A stretch of 64,000 nucleotides of DNA from an uncultured Thermoanaerobaculum sp. (GTDB lineage Bacteria; Acidobacteriota; Thermoanaerobaculia; Thermoanaerobaculales; Thermoanaerobaculaceae), in assembly GCA_937934115.1 (NCBI GenBank), contig CALHAH010000028.1, positions 27,174 to 91,173 on the forward strand, given 5' to 3'. The translations under genes were made by a program, and so were the position numbers. The stretch's first letter is position 1, and the number at the start of each line of letters is the position of its first letter. Below, in pieces: positions 25,499 to 36,554 of the stretch. The notes under the pieces were generated by a model. That model ran no database searches and was not told the DNA's origin. It saw only the letters and a list, made by a program, of their open reading frames with translations.

Positions 25499-25563
25499 AG
25501 GCGGAGGGACCTAGGAAAAAGAACTTCCAGCTTGAAAAAAACATGACCGGCGCGTGAAGCGTT

Positions 25564-26454
25564 TTACGACTGCTGCGCCGGCAATAGCTGACGGCCATCT
25601 TGGAGACACCAGACTCCCAAGCGACGCGCCAACAGCTGTGTGGGTTGGGAAATTTCCTGGCCAGCAACGGCCGCTTGCGCCCTGGTCCCTAAAGCTTTGC
25701 CTAAGATCTCGGCCCGCTCCACGGCCCGCGCCAAATCGTGCTCATCCACCACCACCGAAACCTCCACCACCAAGCTGAGGGGTGAACCGTCCAGCCCTAA
25801 ACCTTGCACCACCGCATCGGCCAACAACACCGCTTGGCGCTCCTCCAAGGTAATACGGCCGGCATCCACTGCCTCATCCAGCAGCTCTGCCAAGCGCTCC
25901 GAAGGCACGACCCGAACCCGCCGCAAGTGGCGACCCAGGTACGCTGGCGCCTTTTGTTGGAATTGCATCTCCAAGACCTGACCCCGCACTTCCCCCAGCT
26001 GCACGGCCATGGTTTCCACCCGTTTGGCTAGCTGCTGCAACGATTCTTCCGTGCGCTTTTGTGCTTGCGCCAACTCTTCTACGCGCTGTTCTGTGCGCTT
26101 TTGTGCTTGCGCCAACTCTTCCACGCGCTGCTCGGTGCGCTTTTGCGCTTGCGCCAACTCTTCCACGCGCTGTTCCGTGCGCTTTTGCGCGTGTGCCATC
26201 TCTTCCACGCGCTGCTCGGTGCGCTTTTGCGCTTGGGCCAGTTCCTCGAGAGCCGCTTGCATGTGCACCTGGTTTGTAACCAATTCCTGCACCGTGCTTG
26301 CCAGGCGCGCCAAATCCTCCTCCAACCGTTTAAAGCTGGAAGGAAGGGCCAGGAGTTCCTCGCTCAAAACCAGCCGCCGCAACTCCGCCCGCCACTCCGG
26401 ATGTTGTTCCAGAGCCTGGACCAACGCGTGAAAGTCCAACACCTGCGTGCTCAT
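25564..26454 (-). CDS. Coiled-coil protein with 14-residue repeats and a C-terminal PD-(D/E)XK-like domain
   Basis: 296 residues. The first 65 residues are helical. A central stretch (about 70-140) repeats the unit [14 protein letters not shown] five times, a two-heptad coiled coil encoded by 42-bp DNA repeats. The C-terminal 130 residues (about 165-296) end with [20 protein letters not shown] and [15 protein letters not shown], resembling the nuclease-like domain found after coiled coils in DUF3782-type proteins of thermophiles and cyanobacteria. The expected catalytic D and E-x-K are not clearly complete (EVSV replaces ExK), so activity is doubtful. A TATGAT -10 lies 6 nt before the ATG. 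Confidence 0.65.
   Translation of the reverse strand: MSTQVLDFHALVQALEQHPEWRAELRRLVLSEELLALPSSFKRLEEDLARLASTVQELVTNQVHMQAALEELAQAQKRTEQRVEEMAHAQKRTEQRVEELAQAQKRTEQRVEELAQAQKRTEQRVEELAQAQKRTEESLQQLAKRVETMAVQLGEVRGQVLEMQFQQKAPAYLGRHLRRVRVVPSERLAELLDEAVDAGRITLEERQAVLLADAVVQGLGLDGSPLSLVVEVSVVVDEHDLARAVERAEILGKALGTRAQAAVAGQEISQPTQLLARRLGVWCLQDGRQLLPAQQS
26051..26242. repeat. 42-bp tandem repeats inside the coiled-coil gene
   Basis: About four and a half head-to-tail copies of a 42-bp unit beginning GTGCGCTTTTG on the plus strand (26051, 26093, 26135, 26177, 26219). They differ at a few mostly third-codon positions. Each encodes 14 residues, so copy-number change keeps the coiled-coil phase. Confidence 0.9.
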
Positions 26455-26460
26455 ACCAAG

Positions 26461-26466
26461 ATCATA
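26461..26466 (-). promoter_or_regulatory. Extended -10 (TGCTATGAT), leaderless-type, for the coiled-coil gene
   Basis: On the minus strand TGC precedes TATGAT, which ends 6 nt before the ATG at 26454. There is no room for a ribosome site. Confidence 0.55.
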
Positions 26467-26730
26467 GCACCGCTTCCCAGCTTCCGGCGCAAAAAAAAAG
26501 CTTGCGGAGCGCGCCTCGTAATCTCATGACGCGACGGCGGCAAGGTATGACAACGCTCCCGCTGCCAGAAGCGTTCCTAGGAACACGTTGCGGGCACTGC
26601 CAAAAGGTCTTGAGAGAAAAACCGGAGGAGGTTTTCCAGCTGGCTTACCCCTGTCCTGCAACCCGGGGTGGGGACGTAGGTGTTTCAAGGCGACATAGCT
26701 TGTGCTAGCCTTCACGAGGTGGAGGGAGCC

Positions 26731-27765
26731 ATGCGCAAACCGGTGGTGCTCATCACGGGGGCGTCAGGGGAAATTGGTCACGGGCTCATCGAACGGCTTT
26801 CGGAAAGCGGCAATCACACGTTGGTGACCTTGGATGTGCGGGAGCTTTCCTCCGAGCTGAAGGGGCGAGTGCATCGTGAGTTTGTAGGCTCCATTTTGGA
26901 TAAAAGCCTGCTTGAACGCATCCTCGCTGAGTACGAGGTAGACCTCATCTTCCACCTTGCGGCTTTGCTTTCCACACGGGGAGAGTTCACACCAGTGGCC
27001 GCACATCAAGTAAATGTGGAAGGAACCCTTAACTTGCTGGAATTTGCCCAACGGCAGGGGGAATCCCACGGCCGACCGGTGGTCTTCGTTTACCCTTCCT
27101 CCATTGCGGTTTACGGCCTGCCGGACTTGGCCACAAAGGCGGCCGCCGGCAAGGTTCAAGAGGACCAGTTCTTGCAGCCCATCACCATGTACGGCTGCAA
27201 CAAGCTTTACTGTGAGCATTTGGGGCGCTACTACGCCCGTCACTACCGGCAATTGGCGGCGGAGCCTCGTGCTGGCAAGGTGGATTTTCGCTGTGTGCGT
27301 TTTCCAGGGCTAATTTCGGCGGTGACGGTGCCCTCCGGGGGCACCTCCGACTTTGCACCAGAGATGATCCACGCTGCAGCCAAAGGCGAGCCCTACGCCT
27401 GTTTTGTGCGGGAGGACACGCAAATCCCCTTTATGGCCATGCCCGATGGGGTGGAAGCTTTGCTGCGGCTAGCGGCGGCACCCCGGGGAAACCTCAAGCA
27501 AACCGTGTACAACGTCGGGAGCTTCGCCCCCACTGCTGAGGACATCCGTAAACTGGTGCGGCAAGCGTTCCCCAGCGCCGCTATCACCTATAAGGTGGAT
27601 ACCAAGCGCCAAGCCATTGTGGACTCCTGGCCCGCCGATGTGGACGACAGTGCGGCGCGGCGCGACTGGGGTTTTGCGCCTCGCTACGACCTTCACCGCG
27701 CCTTTGGTGAGTACCTCATCCCCACCATTCGCACCCGTTACCGAAGCGATTCACCAACCCTCTAG
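26731..27765 (+). CDS. tdh: NAD-dependent epimerase-type L-threonine dehydrogenase
   Basis: 344 residues. The Rossmann motif TGASGEIG (about 9-16), catalytic Ser and Tyr-x-x-x-Lys (SSIAVYG; MYGCNKLYCE) and the C-terminal signature KRQAIVDSWPADVDDSAARR match the short-chain (UDP-galactose-epimerase-like) threonine 3-dehydrogenases, which convert threonine to 2-amino-3-ketobutyrate with NAD+. Other matching blocks are FHLAALLSTRGE, RFPGLISAVTVP and REDTQIPFMAMPDG. The ATG at 26731 has GGTGGAGGGAG upstream. A separate kbl (glycine C-acetyltransferase) gene is not nearby. It is followed by a long gene-free region. Confidence 0.85.
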   Translation: MRKPVVLITGASGEIGHGLIERLSESGNHTLVTLDVRELSSELKGRVHREFVGSILDKSLLERILAEYEVDLIFHLAALLSTRGEFTPVAAHQVNVEGTLNLLEFAQRQGESHGRPVVFVYPSSIAVYGLPDLATKAAAGKVQEDQFLQPITMYGCNKLYCEHLGRYYARHYRQLAAEPRAGKVDFRCVRFPGLISAVTVPSGGTSDFAPEMIHAAAKGEPYACFVREDTQIPFMAMPDGVEALLRLAAAPRGNLKQTVYNVGSFAPTAEDIRKLVRQAFPSAAITYKVDTKRQAIVDSWPADVDDSAARRDWGFAPRYDLHRAFGEYLIPTIRTRYRSDSPTL

Positions 27766-29529
27766 GGCTCACCAAAGAAATAGGGGCGGGAGGGTTCCAA
27801 GCTGAGCAATAAAGGGGAACGTAAGTGTGGGCAAAAGTCACCGAATCGCCGTTGGTATGCTAAGTGGCGCTCAGAATCTTCGGGTACCAAGGCAGAAGAG
27901 GATTTGCGTAGGCCGTTACCCTAAATCCGTTCCCTCCTTTTGCCTTCGGAGTTCTCGCGACCAAGGAAAGGATTTCCGCCAGCATCGCTTTAGGTGGTTT
28001 TCCCGGGAGAAGTGATCGGCAGGAAGGTCTAGAGACGAGGCTTAAATGTTTTAATAGCAGTGTTTTTGTTCCTTGTGGTGGGCAAGAACTCGCCGAGTGG
28101 CGGTGAAGAAAATAGCCTCAAAAAAAGGTTGGGGTTCGGGGGCAGACGTAGGGACCTTTGCGGCGGCATCACATCGCGCAAAAAAGTAAGGCTTGCAAGA
28201 TGTGGGCAATCCAACTTCTGAGCCCCGTGGCCCGGCGATTTCGAAGAGGACAAAATGTAAAGAGTTTTTTGTGCTTTGCAGAAAGCCGAACACACAGCTA
28301 CCACATGTGCAGCTGCCGGATTTTAGCTCACAAAAAAATACGTGTTGATTTTTTGCCACAGTGCCTAACGCGGACTCTGGAAGGGGCTACGTCGGACTTC
28401 CACGGGATGATGCCAAAAGGGTGCGCGCGCTGGCGAACCTAAATGTCGCGCGGTGACTTGCGTGTTGCTCTCCAGCCTTGTCCTTTTGCCTTTCCAGTTT
28501 CGGAGCGGGCCCAAGCTCGTCAGAAAAAACTTGCTCCGTGGGTTTGCCCTTCACCGGCAGGCCGCCAGTGCTGCAAAAGCCTTGATACGTCTACCCAGTT
28601 CTGCAAAATGAACGCGGAAAGTGCAGACCGCGAAAAGACTTTGGGAATATTGGCAGGAGTCGTGGACCTTGGAAATGTTTTCCCAGGTGGAAAAGGGCTA
28701 GGACTGCACCCTTTCCAGCGAGAGCGATGCCAGGCTGCAAGCAGGTTTTGAGGACACCAACGCAAGCGTTTGGGTGGTCGTAGTTTTGTGCGTCGTATGC
28801 TCGAAACGGTACCGCATGCGGGTATGAGCCGGAAAAGCGGGTGTCAGCAGTAGCCGAGCGAATTGTTTTGCCACGACTGGGCAATAGGTGGAAAAAATGT
28901 ACGTAACCGCTTCGCCCGAGCAGCATTTATGACCCAGCGGTTGTCCGCGGCTTTCCTGAAAGCTTTACGGGTTGCGGGAAAAGCACTTTTTTTGCGACGT
29001 GGGTGCGGTCCTGGCTGACAACCCGAAAACATCTCTCTCTTTTCTTTTAGAGCTTACCCGCCATGAGCTTTGACAAATGCGCTGCCACTTGGGTTGCCTT
29101 GGTGGGCCCTCCGGAAGGTGCTAAGTCCCTGAAGGTGGGCCGGAAGCAGCGGCGCCAAAAGGTTCATAGGCGGTTTCAGCACCCAAGCTTTGCCGGGAGA
29201 ACTTGCGACGCGAGAAACCAGCTTTGGGTGTCGGACCTTGCCAAAATGGCTTTTAATTTTGGTCGGCTTCACGAAAATGACCAGGGACAGGTCTGCCTGC
29301 ACGTCTTACGTGGGCGCCTGGCAATCTTTCGCTTCAAGCCTGAGCTCATGAGATGTCAACGCCCGGTTGCACGGATTCCTATCCGCGTAGGCCTCACGAA
29401 GGGCCCTGCAAGCTTCGCTCGTTACCGTTTCTACCTGCACCGAAATTTTTACTCACAACCCGGAGCCCGGGACGAGCTCGTCTAAACGACCCTTCTATTA
29501 TAAGACCCGCAGCGCCCTCCGGTGCACGC
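27766..29529. other. 1.76-kb gene-free region
   Basis: No open frame here has a ribosome site plus a recognisable protein, and no tRNA, tmRNA, RNase P or rRNA signature was found. The sequence is richer in A/T tracts than the neighbouring genes (for example around 28060-28360 and 28900-29050). A TATAAT on the minus strand (29502-29497) near the right end could start a transcript into the region. It may hold unannotated small RNAs or a fully eroded gene. Confidence 0.6.
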
Positions 29530-30954
29530 TCATGTTTTCGTGGCCAGTTTCTGCGCCTCGCGCACCACGGCTTTAGCCAAGCTACTGAAAATAAGGGCGT
29601 GCAGGGGGTAAAGAAGCCACCAGTAGAGAAAACCGGCCAACCCCAGAGGCTCAAAATAGGCCGTTTGAACAAGGCGGGAACCCTTCCCCTCCTCCACAGC
29701 CTGCCACTCCAACCACGCCTTTCCCGGAAGACGCATTTCCGCTCGCAACCGCAAAAGGCGTGGATTTTCTACGGCTTCCACCCGCCAAAAATCCACCGCT
29801 TCACCGGGAAGAAGCTCGTGCGCATGGCGTCGTCCGCGGCGAAGACCGGGGCCTCCCATCAGCCTGTCCAAAAACCCCCGCAAGTGCCAAGCCCAATTCC
29901 ACGCCAGCCAACCCCGATCTCCCCCGAGGCCAGAAAAGACCTGGAAGAGTTTTGGAGCGGGGACCTCCGTGGGAATGCTGCGAATTTCGCGGATGATCCC
30001 CTCGCGATCCTCAAGGAAAGACGCGGGGCCGAAAAGAGCCCCCGACCAGCGGGTTTCCACGACACCTGAGGCAACACGCTCTAATGCTTTTTCGAGGGCC
30101 TGGCGGTAGGGTTGAGGCCGAATTTCGGGAAAAAGATTTCCGGCTCTTTCGGTGTTTGCTATGAGAGGGTGTAGGATCCCATCCACCAAAGGCACGGCCA
30201 AACGGTTGGGGATGGGGGTAACCAGACCAACCCAGAGGGCAGCAAGCCGGGGAGCCATCACGGGCACTGGGATAATGAAACGTCGTAGCCCCCGCACGGC
30301 GGCGTACGTCTTCATCATCTCGAGAAAGCTGATCGGAGGGGCACCAATCTCCACCACGCCTTCAGGCTTTCGCTCTAGGGCCTGCAATAAGTAAAGAAGC
30401 ACATCGCCCACGCCAATGGGGGAAACCGGGTTCAAAATCCAACGTGGAGCCACCATCACGGGTAGACGCTCGGTGAGGTAACGGACCATTTCAAAACTCG
30501 CGGAACCAGAGCCCACAATGGGACCTGCCCTAAACTCGGTGGTGGGGAGGTGGGCACGGAGAATTTCCCCAACCCGTGAGCGGCTTTTAAGGTGTCCTGA
30601 GGGTTTACCTTCCCGAGGCACCAAGCCCCCCAAGTATACGACTCGCCCGAGAGCGACCTCCTTGGCAATAGCGGCGAAGCTTTGTGCCTGACGCTCTTCA
30701 ACTGGCTCAAACTCGTGGTGGGAAAGCATGGCGTGAACCAAGTAGAAGGCGGCGTCCACACCCTGAAGAGCAGCCCGCAGGGCTTCCGCGTCCTCCAAAG
30801 CCCCCTTTACCACCTGCACATTCCCCACCCACGCCCGACCCTGAAGCCGAGAGGGATCCCGGACCAAAACCTTTACCCCGTAACCTCTTTGGAGGAGCCT
30901 GGGCACTAGCCGGCCCCCGACGTAGCCGGTGGCCCCCGTAACCAAAACCTTCAT
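29530..30954 (-). CDS. NAD(P)-binding protein with C-terminal DUF2867-like domain
   Basis: 474 residues. An atypical SDR/NmrA-type Rossmann domain begins GATGYVGGRLVPRLL (nucleotide motif, residues 7-13), with YLGGLVP and RAGPIVGSGSASFEMVRYL matching the group annotated as NAD(P)H-binding with DUF2867. The C-terminal third (about 320-474; VDFWRVEAVENPRLLRLRAE, AYFEPLGLAGFLYWWLLYP) is the DUF2867-like, START-fold-like part with a hydrophobic end. The function is unknown; proposals for the family include lipid or quinone modification. A TAAACT hexamer lies 7 nt before the ATG. Confidence 0.75.
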   Translation of the reverse strand: MKVLVTGATGYVGGRLVPRLLQRGYGVKVLVRDPSRLQGRAWVGNVQVVKGALEDAEALRAALQGVDAAFYLVHAMLSHHEFEPVEERQAQSFAAIAKEVALGRVVYLGGLVPREGKPSGHLKSRSRVGEILRAHLPTTEFRAGPIVGSGSASFEMVRYLTERLPVMVAPRWILNPVSPIGVGDVLLYLLQALERKPEGVVEIGAPPISFLEMMKTYAAVRGLRRFIIPVPVMAPRLAALWVGLVTPIPNRLAVPLVDGILHPLIANTERAGNLFPEIRPQPYRQALEKALERVASGVVETRWSGALFGPASFLEDREGIIREIRSIPTEVPAPKLFQVFSGLGGDRGWLAWNWAWHLRGFLDRLMGGPGLRRGRRHAHELLPGEAVDFWRVEAVENPRLLRLRAEMRLPGKAWLEWQAVEEGKGSRLVQTAYFEPLGLAGFLYWWLLYPLHALIFSSLAKAVVREAQKLATKT

Positions 30955-30961
30955 CGTTCGG

Positions 30962-30967
30962 AGTTTA
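30962..30967 (-). promoter_or_regulatory. -10 hexamer TAAACT, leaderless-type, for the DUF2867 gene
   Basis: On the minus strand TAAACT ends 7 nt before the ATG at 30954; no ribosome site is visible. Confidence 0.45.
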
Positions 30968-31034
30968 CCTCGGGGAGACTTGGCTGGGGGACAAAACCAC
31001 CACCGGCGCCCGTGGCCAGCAACGGCCAGCGAAC

Positions 31035-31481
31035 TTACTCCTCATCAAGCCAACCACGGCGCAGGTCTACTTCGGGGACGGATGAGAGATAAGGCTTTAT
31101 GTCCAGGATGGGGGTGCCGTCCAACATGTCCACGCCCTTCACCCGCAAGCGGTTGCCTTCCCTTCCCAAAAGCTTTACCACCGTGAGACCTATGGGGTTG
31201 GGACGGCGCGGTGAGCGGGTGGCAAAAACGCCGTGGGGCCGGCTTGCCGTGGGCGGGTGCGCTAGAAGCGAAAAGCCTTGGGAACGGTGGAACACCCAAA
31301 TGACAAACAAGTGGGAAAAACCCTCGATATCCAAAAGCCCCTCCGCAAATTCCGGGGCAAGAACCAAGAAGCCCTCGGCTTCGTGCTTGGCTCCCCGGCC
31401 TTTGGGAATTTGCTCCTCCGAGGTGTAAGGGCTCTCCACGTGGCCAATGGCTTGCATGCGAAATTCCATGGGTTTGCTCAT
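31035..31481 (-). CDS. trmO: tRNA (N6-threonylcarbamoyladenosine37-N6)-methyltransferase
   Basis: 148 residues of the TrmO/UPF0066 beta-barrel family, which methylates t6A37 in certain tRNAs using SAM. Diagnostic blocks are IGHVESPYTSEEQIPKG at the N-terminus, HLFVIWVFHRS, GVFATRSPRRPNPIGLTVVK and DGTPILDIKPYL. The ATG at 31481 is preceded after 6 nt by TACACT, so a leaderless start there fits; an alternative ATG lies four codons in. It is divergent from the chalcone-isomerase-like gene. Confidence 0.9.
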   Translation of the reverse strand: MSKPMEFRMQAIGHVESPYTSEEQIPKGRGAKHEAEGFLVLAPEFAEGLLDIEGFSHLFVIWVFHRSQGFSLLAHPPTASRPHGVFATRSPRRPNPIGLTVVKLLGREGNRLRVKGVDMLDGTPILDIKPYLSSVPEVDLRRGWLDEE

Positions 31482-31487
31482 AAGGTG

Positions 31488-31493
31488 AGTGTA
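31488..31493 (-). promoter_or_regulatory. -10 hexamer TACACT, leaderless-type, for trmO
   Basis: On the minus strand TACACT ends 6 nt before the ATG at 31481. It overlaps the divergent promoter at 31498-31526 only at the edges. Confidence 0.45.
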
Positions 31494-31497
31494 GCGC

Positions 31498-31526
31498 TTG
31501 CCAGGACCGGCGTAGCTGGGTAGAGT
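31498..31526 (+). promoter_or_regulatory. Promoter TTGCCA-17-TAGAGT of the chalcone-isomerase-like gene
   Basis: -35 TTGCCA at 31498-31503, spacer of exactly 17 bp, -10 TAGAGT at 31521-31526. An in-frame ATG at 31532, 5 nt after the -10, would be leaderless; the ATG at 31568 has a ribosome site. Confidence 0.55.
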
Positions 31527-31567
31527 TAGGCATGAGGTGCAAAGGCCTCTGCGGCCGGGAGGGAAAA

Positions 31568-32122
31568 ATGAGGAAGACGATGCTTTTGGTTCTTGCGTCC
31601 TTGGGCCTGGCTACCCATCTTGCTGCCGGCGAGTTGGCCGGTGTCACCATGCCGGAGCGAAAAACCGTAAACGGGCAGGTCCTGCAGCTTAACGGTATGG
31701 GGTTACGGAAAAAGGCTGTGTTTAAGGTTTACGTTGGGGCCCTCTATCTAACACAAAAGAGCAGTGACCCTGGCGCTATTTTGGCCGCAGACCAACCGCG
31801 AGAAATGGTCATGCACTTCTTGCGAGACGTGGGCAAGGATAAGCTGGTGGAAGCCTGGAAGGAGGGTTTTGCCGCCAACGCCTCCGCCGCTCAAGCCAAG
31901 CTCGGCAAGGAAATAGAGCGCTTCTTGGGGTGGTGGCGGGATGTAAAAGAGGGCGAACAAGTGAGCATGACTTACGTGCCGGGAAAAGGCACCACCGTGG
32001 CTTTTGCTGGCAAAGAAGTGGGTACCATCGAGGGCAAGGAGTTTGCCGATGCCTTGCTTTCGGTGTGGCTTGGGCCCAAGCCGCCGTCGGAGGATCTTAA
32101 GGCCGGACTTTTGGGCAAGTAG
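31568..32122 (+). CDS. Exported chalcone isomerase-like protein
   Basis: 184 residues. A signal peptide (MLLVLASLGLATHLAAG) is followed by a bacterial chalcone-isomerase-like domain: LNGMGLRKKAVFKVYVGALY, MVMHFLRDVGKDKLVEAWKEG, VSMTYVPGKGTTVAF and FADALLSVWLGPKPPSEDLK at the end. Bacterial members are periplasmic and their substrate is not known; they are not flavonoid enzymes. The start at 31568 has GGGAGG upstream; an in-frame ATG at 31532 directly after the -10 would add 12 residues. It is followed after about 40 bp by an alpha/beta hydrolase gene. Confidence 0.8.
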   Translation: MRKTMLLVLASLGLATHLAAGELAGVTMPERKTVNGQVLQLNGMGLRKKAVFKVYVGALYLTQKSSDPGAILAADQPREMVMHFLRDVGKDKLVEAWKEGFAANASAAQAKLGKEIERFLGWWRDVKEGEQVSMTYVPGKGTTVAFAGKEVGTIEGKEFADALLSVWLGPKPPSEDLKAGLLGK

Positions 32123-32151
32123 CAGCCGTAACCACTTTCACCGCCCCGGCG

Positions 32152-32157
32152 TAAACT
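32152..32157 (+). promoter_or_regulatory. -10 hexamer TAAACT, leaderless-type, for the hydrolase gene
   Basis: TAAACT ends 6 nt before the ATG at 32164 and no ribosome site is present. The same hexamer and spacing occur before the DUF2867 gene. Confidence 0.45.
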
Positions 32158-32163
32158 CTGCCG

Positions 32164-33063
32164 ATGGGCTGGCTCCTGTGGGCGGTTTGCGGTGGGATTG
32201 CTTACGTCGGCTTCGGGGTCCTCTTTACTTGGGTTTTCTGGCGCAATCCTCGCGTGCCGCCGCGGAAAACCCCGGCAGAGCTAGGTGTTCCCTTCCGTGA
32301 GGTGTGGTTCCCCACGGTTGGGGGCAAGAGGTTGCACGGCTGGCTCACGGCGCCAGTGGAAGCAGGGCGCCACCAAGGTCTGGTGATCTTGGTGCACGGC
32401 TGGGGACGCAACGCCCAGCGCATGCTGCCATACATTCGCGCCCTGGCTGCCGCGGGTTTTGGTTCTTTGGCTTTCGATGCCCGCCACCACGGGCTTTCCG
32501 ACCGGGACGGCTTTGCTTCCATGAAGAAATTTTCGGAAGATATCCGGGCGGCGGGGGATTTTCTGGAAAAGCAAGGGGAAAAACCTCCCTTTGCGGTACT
32601 AGGTCTGTCCATCGGCGGCAGCGCCGCCATTCACGCTGCCGCCCATGACAGCCGACTCCGCCCGGTGGTCACCGTGGGGGCCTTTGCCCACCCCAGGGAG
32701 GCCATGATCGCCCTCGGCTTTGGCCGGTTTGTTTTGGCCCCCCTTGCGCCGCTCTTGTTCCGGTTTATCGAGTGGCGGGTGGGGGCCCGGCTGGACCAGC
32801 TCGCTCCAGAAAAGAACATTGCCAAGGTTCCCGCGGTGCTCCTCGTTCACGGGACGCATGACACGGTGGTGCCGCCCACTGACGCGCAGCGCCTGTGGGC
32901 AGCAGCTGGCGGCCGGGCTGAACTGTGGATGATCCCGCACCGCGGACATTGCGACGTACATGTGGAGCCGGAGTTCTTCCCCAAAGTTATTGGCTTTCTC
33001 TCCCAGGGGCTTTCCGCTTCTTCCCCAGACGACCAGGATCCCGGCGTGAAGCGGCTCGGCTAG
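32164..33063 (+). CDS. Membrane-anchored alpha/beta hydrolase
   Basis: 299 residues. An N-terminal hydrophobic helix (LLWAVCGGIAYVGFGVLFTWVFW) anchors the protein. The hydrolase fold has the oxyanion loop VHGWGRN, the nucleophile elbow GLSIGGSAAIH (Ser), the acid in HGTHDTVVPP and the histidine in HRGHCDVH, giving a complete Ser-Asp-His triad. It resembles alpha/beta-hydrolase peptidases or esterases of the S9/BEM46 type. The substrate is unknown. Confidence 0.82.
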   Translation: MGWLLWAVCGGIAYVGFGVLFTWVFWRNPRVPPRKTPAELGVPFREVWFPTVGGKRLHGWLTAPVEAGRHQGLVILVHGWGRNAQRMLPYIRALAAAGFGSLAFDARHHGLSDRDGFASMKKFSEDIRAAGDFLEKQGEKPPFAVLGLSIGGSAAIHAAAHDSRLRPVVTVGAFAHPREAMIALGFGRFVLAPLAPLLFRFIEWRVGARLDQLAPEKNIAKVPAVLLVHGTHDTVVPPTDAQRLWAAAGGRAELWMIPHRGHCDVHVEPEFFPKVIGFLSQGLSASSPDDQDPGVKRLG

Positions 33064-33139
33064 GCCCGCAGCCCTACCACGGTACCTCCACTGCCGTGCC
33101 TGCAGAGCAGCAACACGGTGACCCTGGGCCTCAAAGTCT

Positions 33140-35881
<2,742 letters not shown>

Positions 35882-35906
35882 CGTCCTTCCTCCTTTGGCA
35901 ACGCAA

Positions 35907-35935
35907 GTATGAACACGGCCCGCATGGCCTGTCAA
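35907..35935 (-). promoter_or_regulatory. Promoter TTGACA-17-TCATAC of nrdJ
   Basis: On the minus strand a perfect -35 TTGACA (35935-35930) is separated by 17 bp from TCATAC (35912-35907). It sits 26 bp before the nrdJ start, leaving a short leader with the ribosome site. Confidence 0.65.
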
Positions 35936-35945
35936 GGCCTCTACG

Positions 35946-35990
35946 CAACATCTAGTGGTGTCTGTTTGCCATAAACGCTAGATATTGTGG
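35946..35990. promoter_or_regulatory. Two putative NrdR boxes upstream of nrdJ
   Basis: Box 1 (35975-35990) reads ACGCTAGATATTGTGG, close to the 16-bp NrdR consensus acaCwAtATaTwGtgt. A weaker box 2 (35946-35961) ends GTGGTGT. Centre-to-centre distance is 29 bp, near the roughly 31 bp usual for paired boxes, and both lie just upstream of the nrdJ -35. NrdR is the ATP/dATP-sensing repressor of ribonucleotide reductase genes; no nrdR gene is in this window. Confidence 0.5.
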
Positions 35991-36111
35991 TAGATGGAGC
36001 AGCGGCCTAATCTCGAAATAGAGCAAAACATGGTCAAGAAAAGCGTACCATGCCGCCAGCTTCAAGCAGCGCAAACCAAACCTATGGCCTGCCGACCTCG
36101 ACGGCAAAATC

Positions 36112-36134
36112 AAAAAGGCACGCTCCCGCGTGCC
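36112..36134 (-). terminator. Intrinsic terminator downstream of the HU genes
   Basis: On the minus strand GGCACGC, loop GGGA, GCGTGCC, then TTTTT (36116-36112). It lies about 107 bp after the second HU stop and would end the HU transcript before nrdJ's control region. Confidence 0.85.
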
Positions 36135-36240
36135 CGGGAAAACCCCTGCCAAGCCCCCCCTGGGGGCTCAGCCACCCCGAACGGAGAACACAAGCCCAGA
36201 GCTTGCTGCCCAGAGGAGGCAGCCAGAGGCGTGGACAGCG

Positions 36241-36528
36241 CTACTTGGAAACTTTTTCCTTTAGCGTCTTGCCCACCTTAAAGGCCGGGTACTTGCGAGC
36301 CGGAATCGTAATCTGCTCACCGGTGGCAGGGTTCCGGCCTTGGCGGGCAGCCCGCTTCCGCAGGAAAAAGCTGCCGAATCCCGGCAATGTGACCTTCTTC
36401 TCCGCCGTCAATTCCGCCACCAAAAGGCCCTTAGATGGGTTGAAAATAGCATCCACGGCCTCGGCGGCTTTGGCCTGGGTAAGACCCGTTTTCTTGGCGA
36501 GCTTAGCCACCAACTCTGACTTGTTCAT
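36241..36528 (-). CDS. hup: HU-family DNA-binding protein (downstream copy)
   Basis: 95 residues, full HU length. It dimerises and bends DNA without strict sequence preference. The HU/IHF signature GFGSFFLRKRAARQGRNPATG and the minor-groove arm ITIPARKYPAF are clear, and the start MNKSEL is preceded by GGAGGAGGT. It is the second of two tandem paralogous HU genes 26 bp apart; the two proteins share about two thirds of their residues, so they may form homo- and heterodimers. Confidence 0.95.
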   Translation of the reverse strand: MNKSELVAKLAKKTGLTQAKAAEAVDAIFNPSKGLLVAELTAEKKVTLPGFGSFFLRKRAARQGRNPATGEQITIPARKYPAFKVGKTLKEKVSK

Positions 36529-36554
36529 AGGACCTCCTCCTCCCGTTCCTGGCG

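Noticed and set aside
26051..26242. Regular repeats that could suggest a CRISPR array
   Set aside because: The 42-bp units are contiguous with no spacers and encode a coiled coil in frame.
29108..29153. CCGGAAGG and CCGGAAGCAGC blocks reminiscent of SRP RNA
   Set aside because: They do not lie in the conserved SRP apical-loop order, and flanking sequence does not form the expected long hairpin.
36154..36170. AGCCCCC/GGGGGCT hairpin between the HU genes and nrdJ as a terminator
   Set aside because: No T-run on either strand; the hairpin at 36112-36134 is the convincing terminator.
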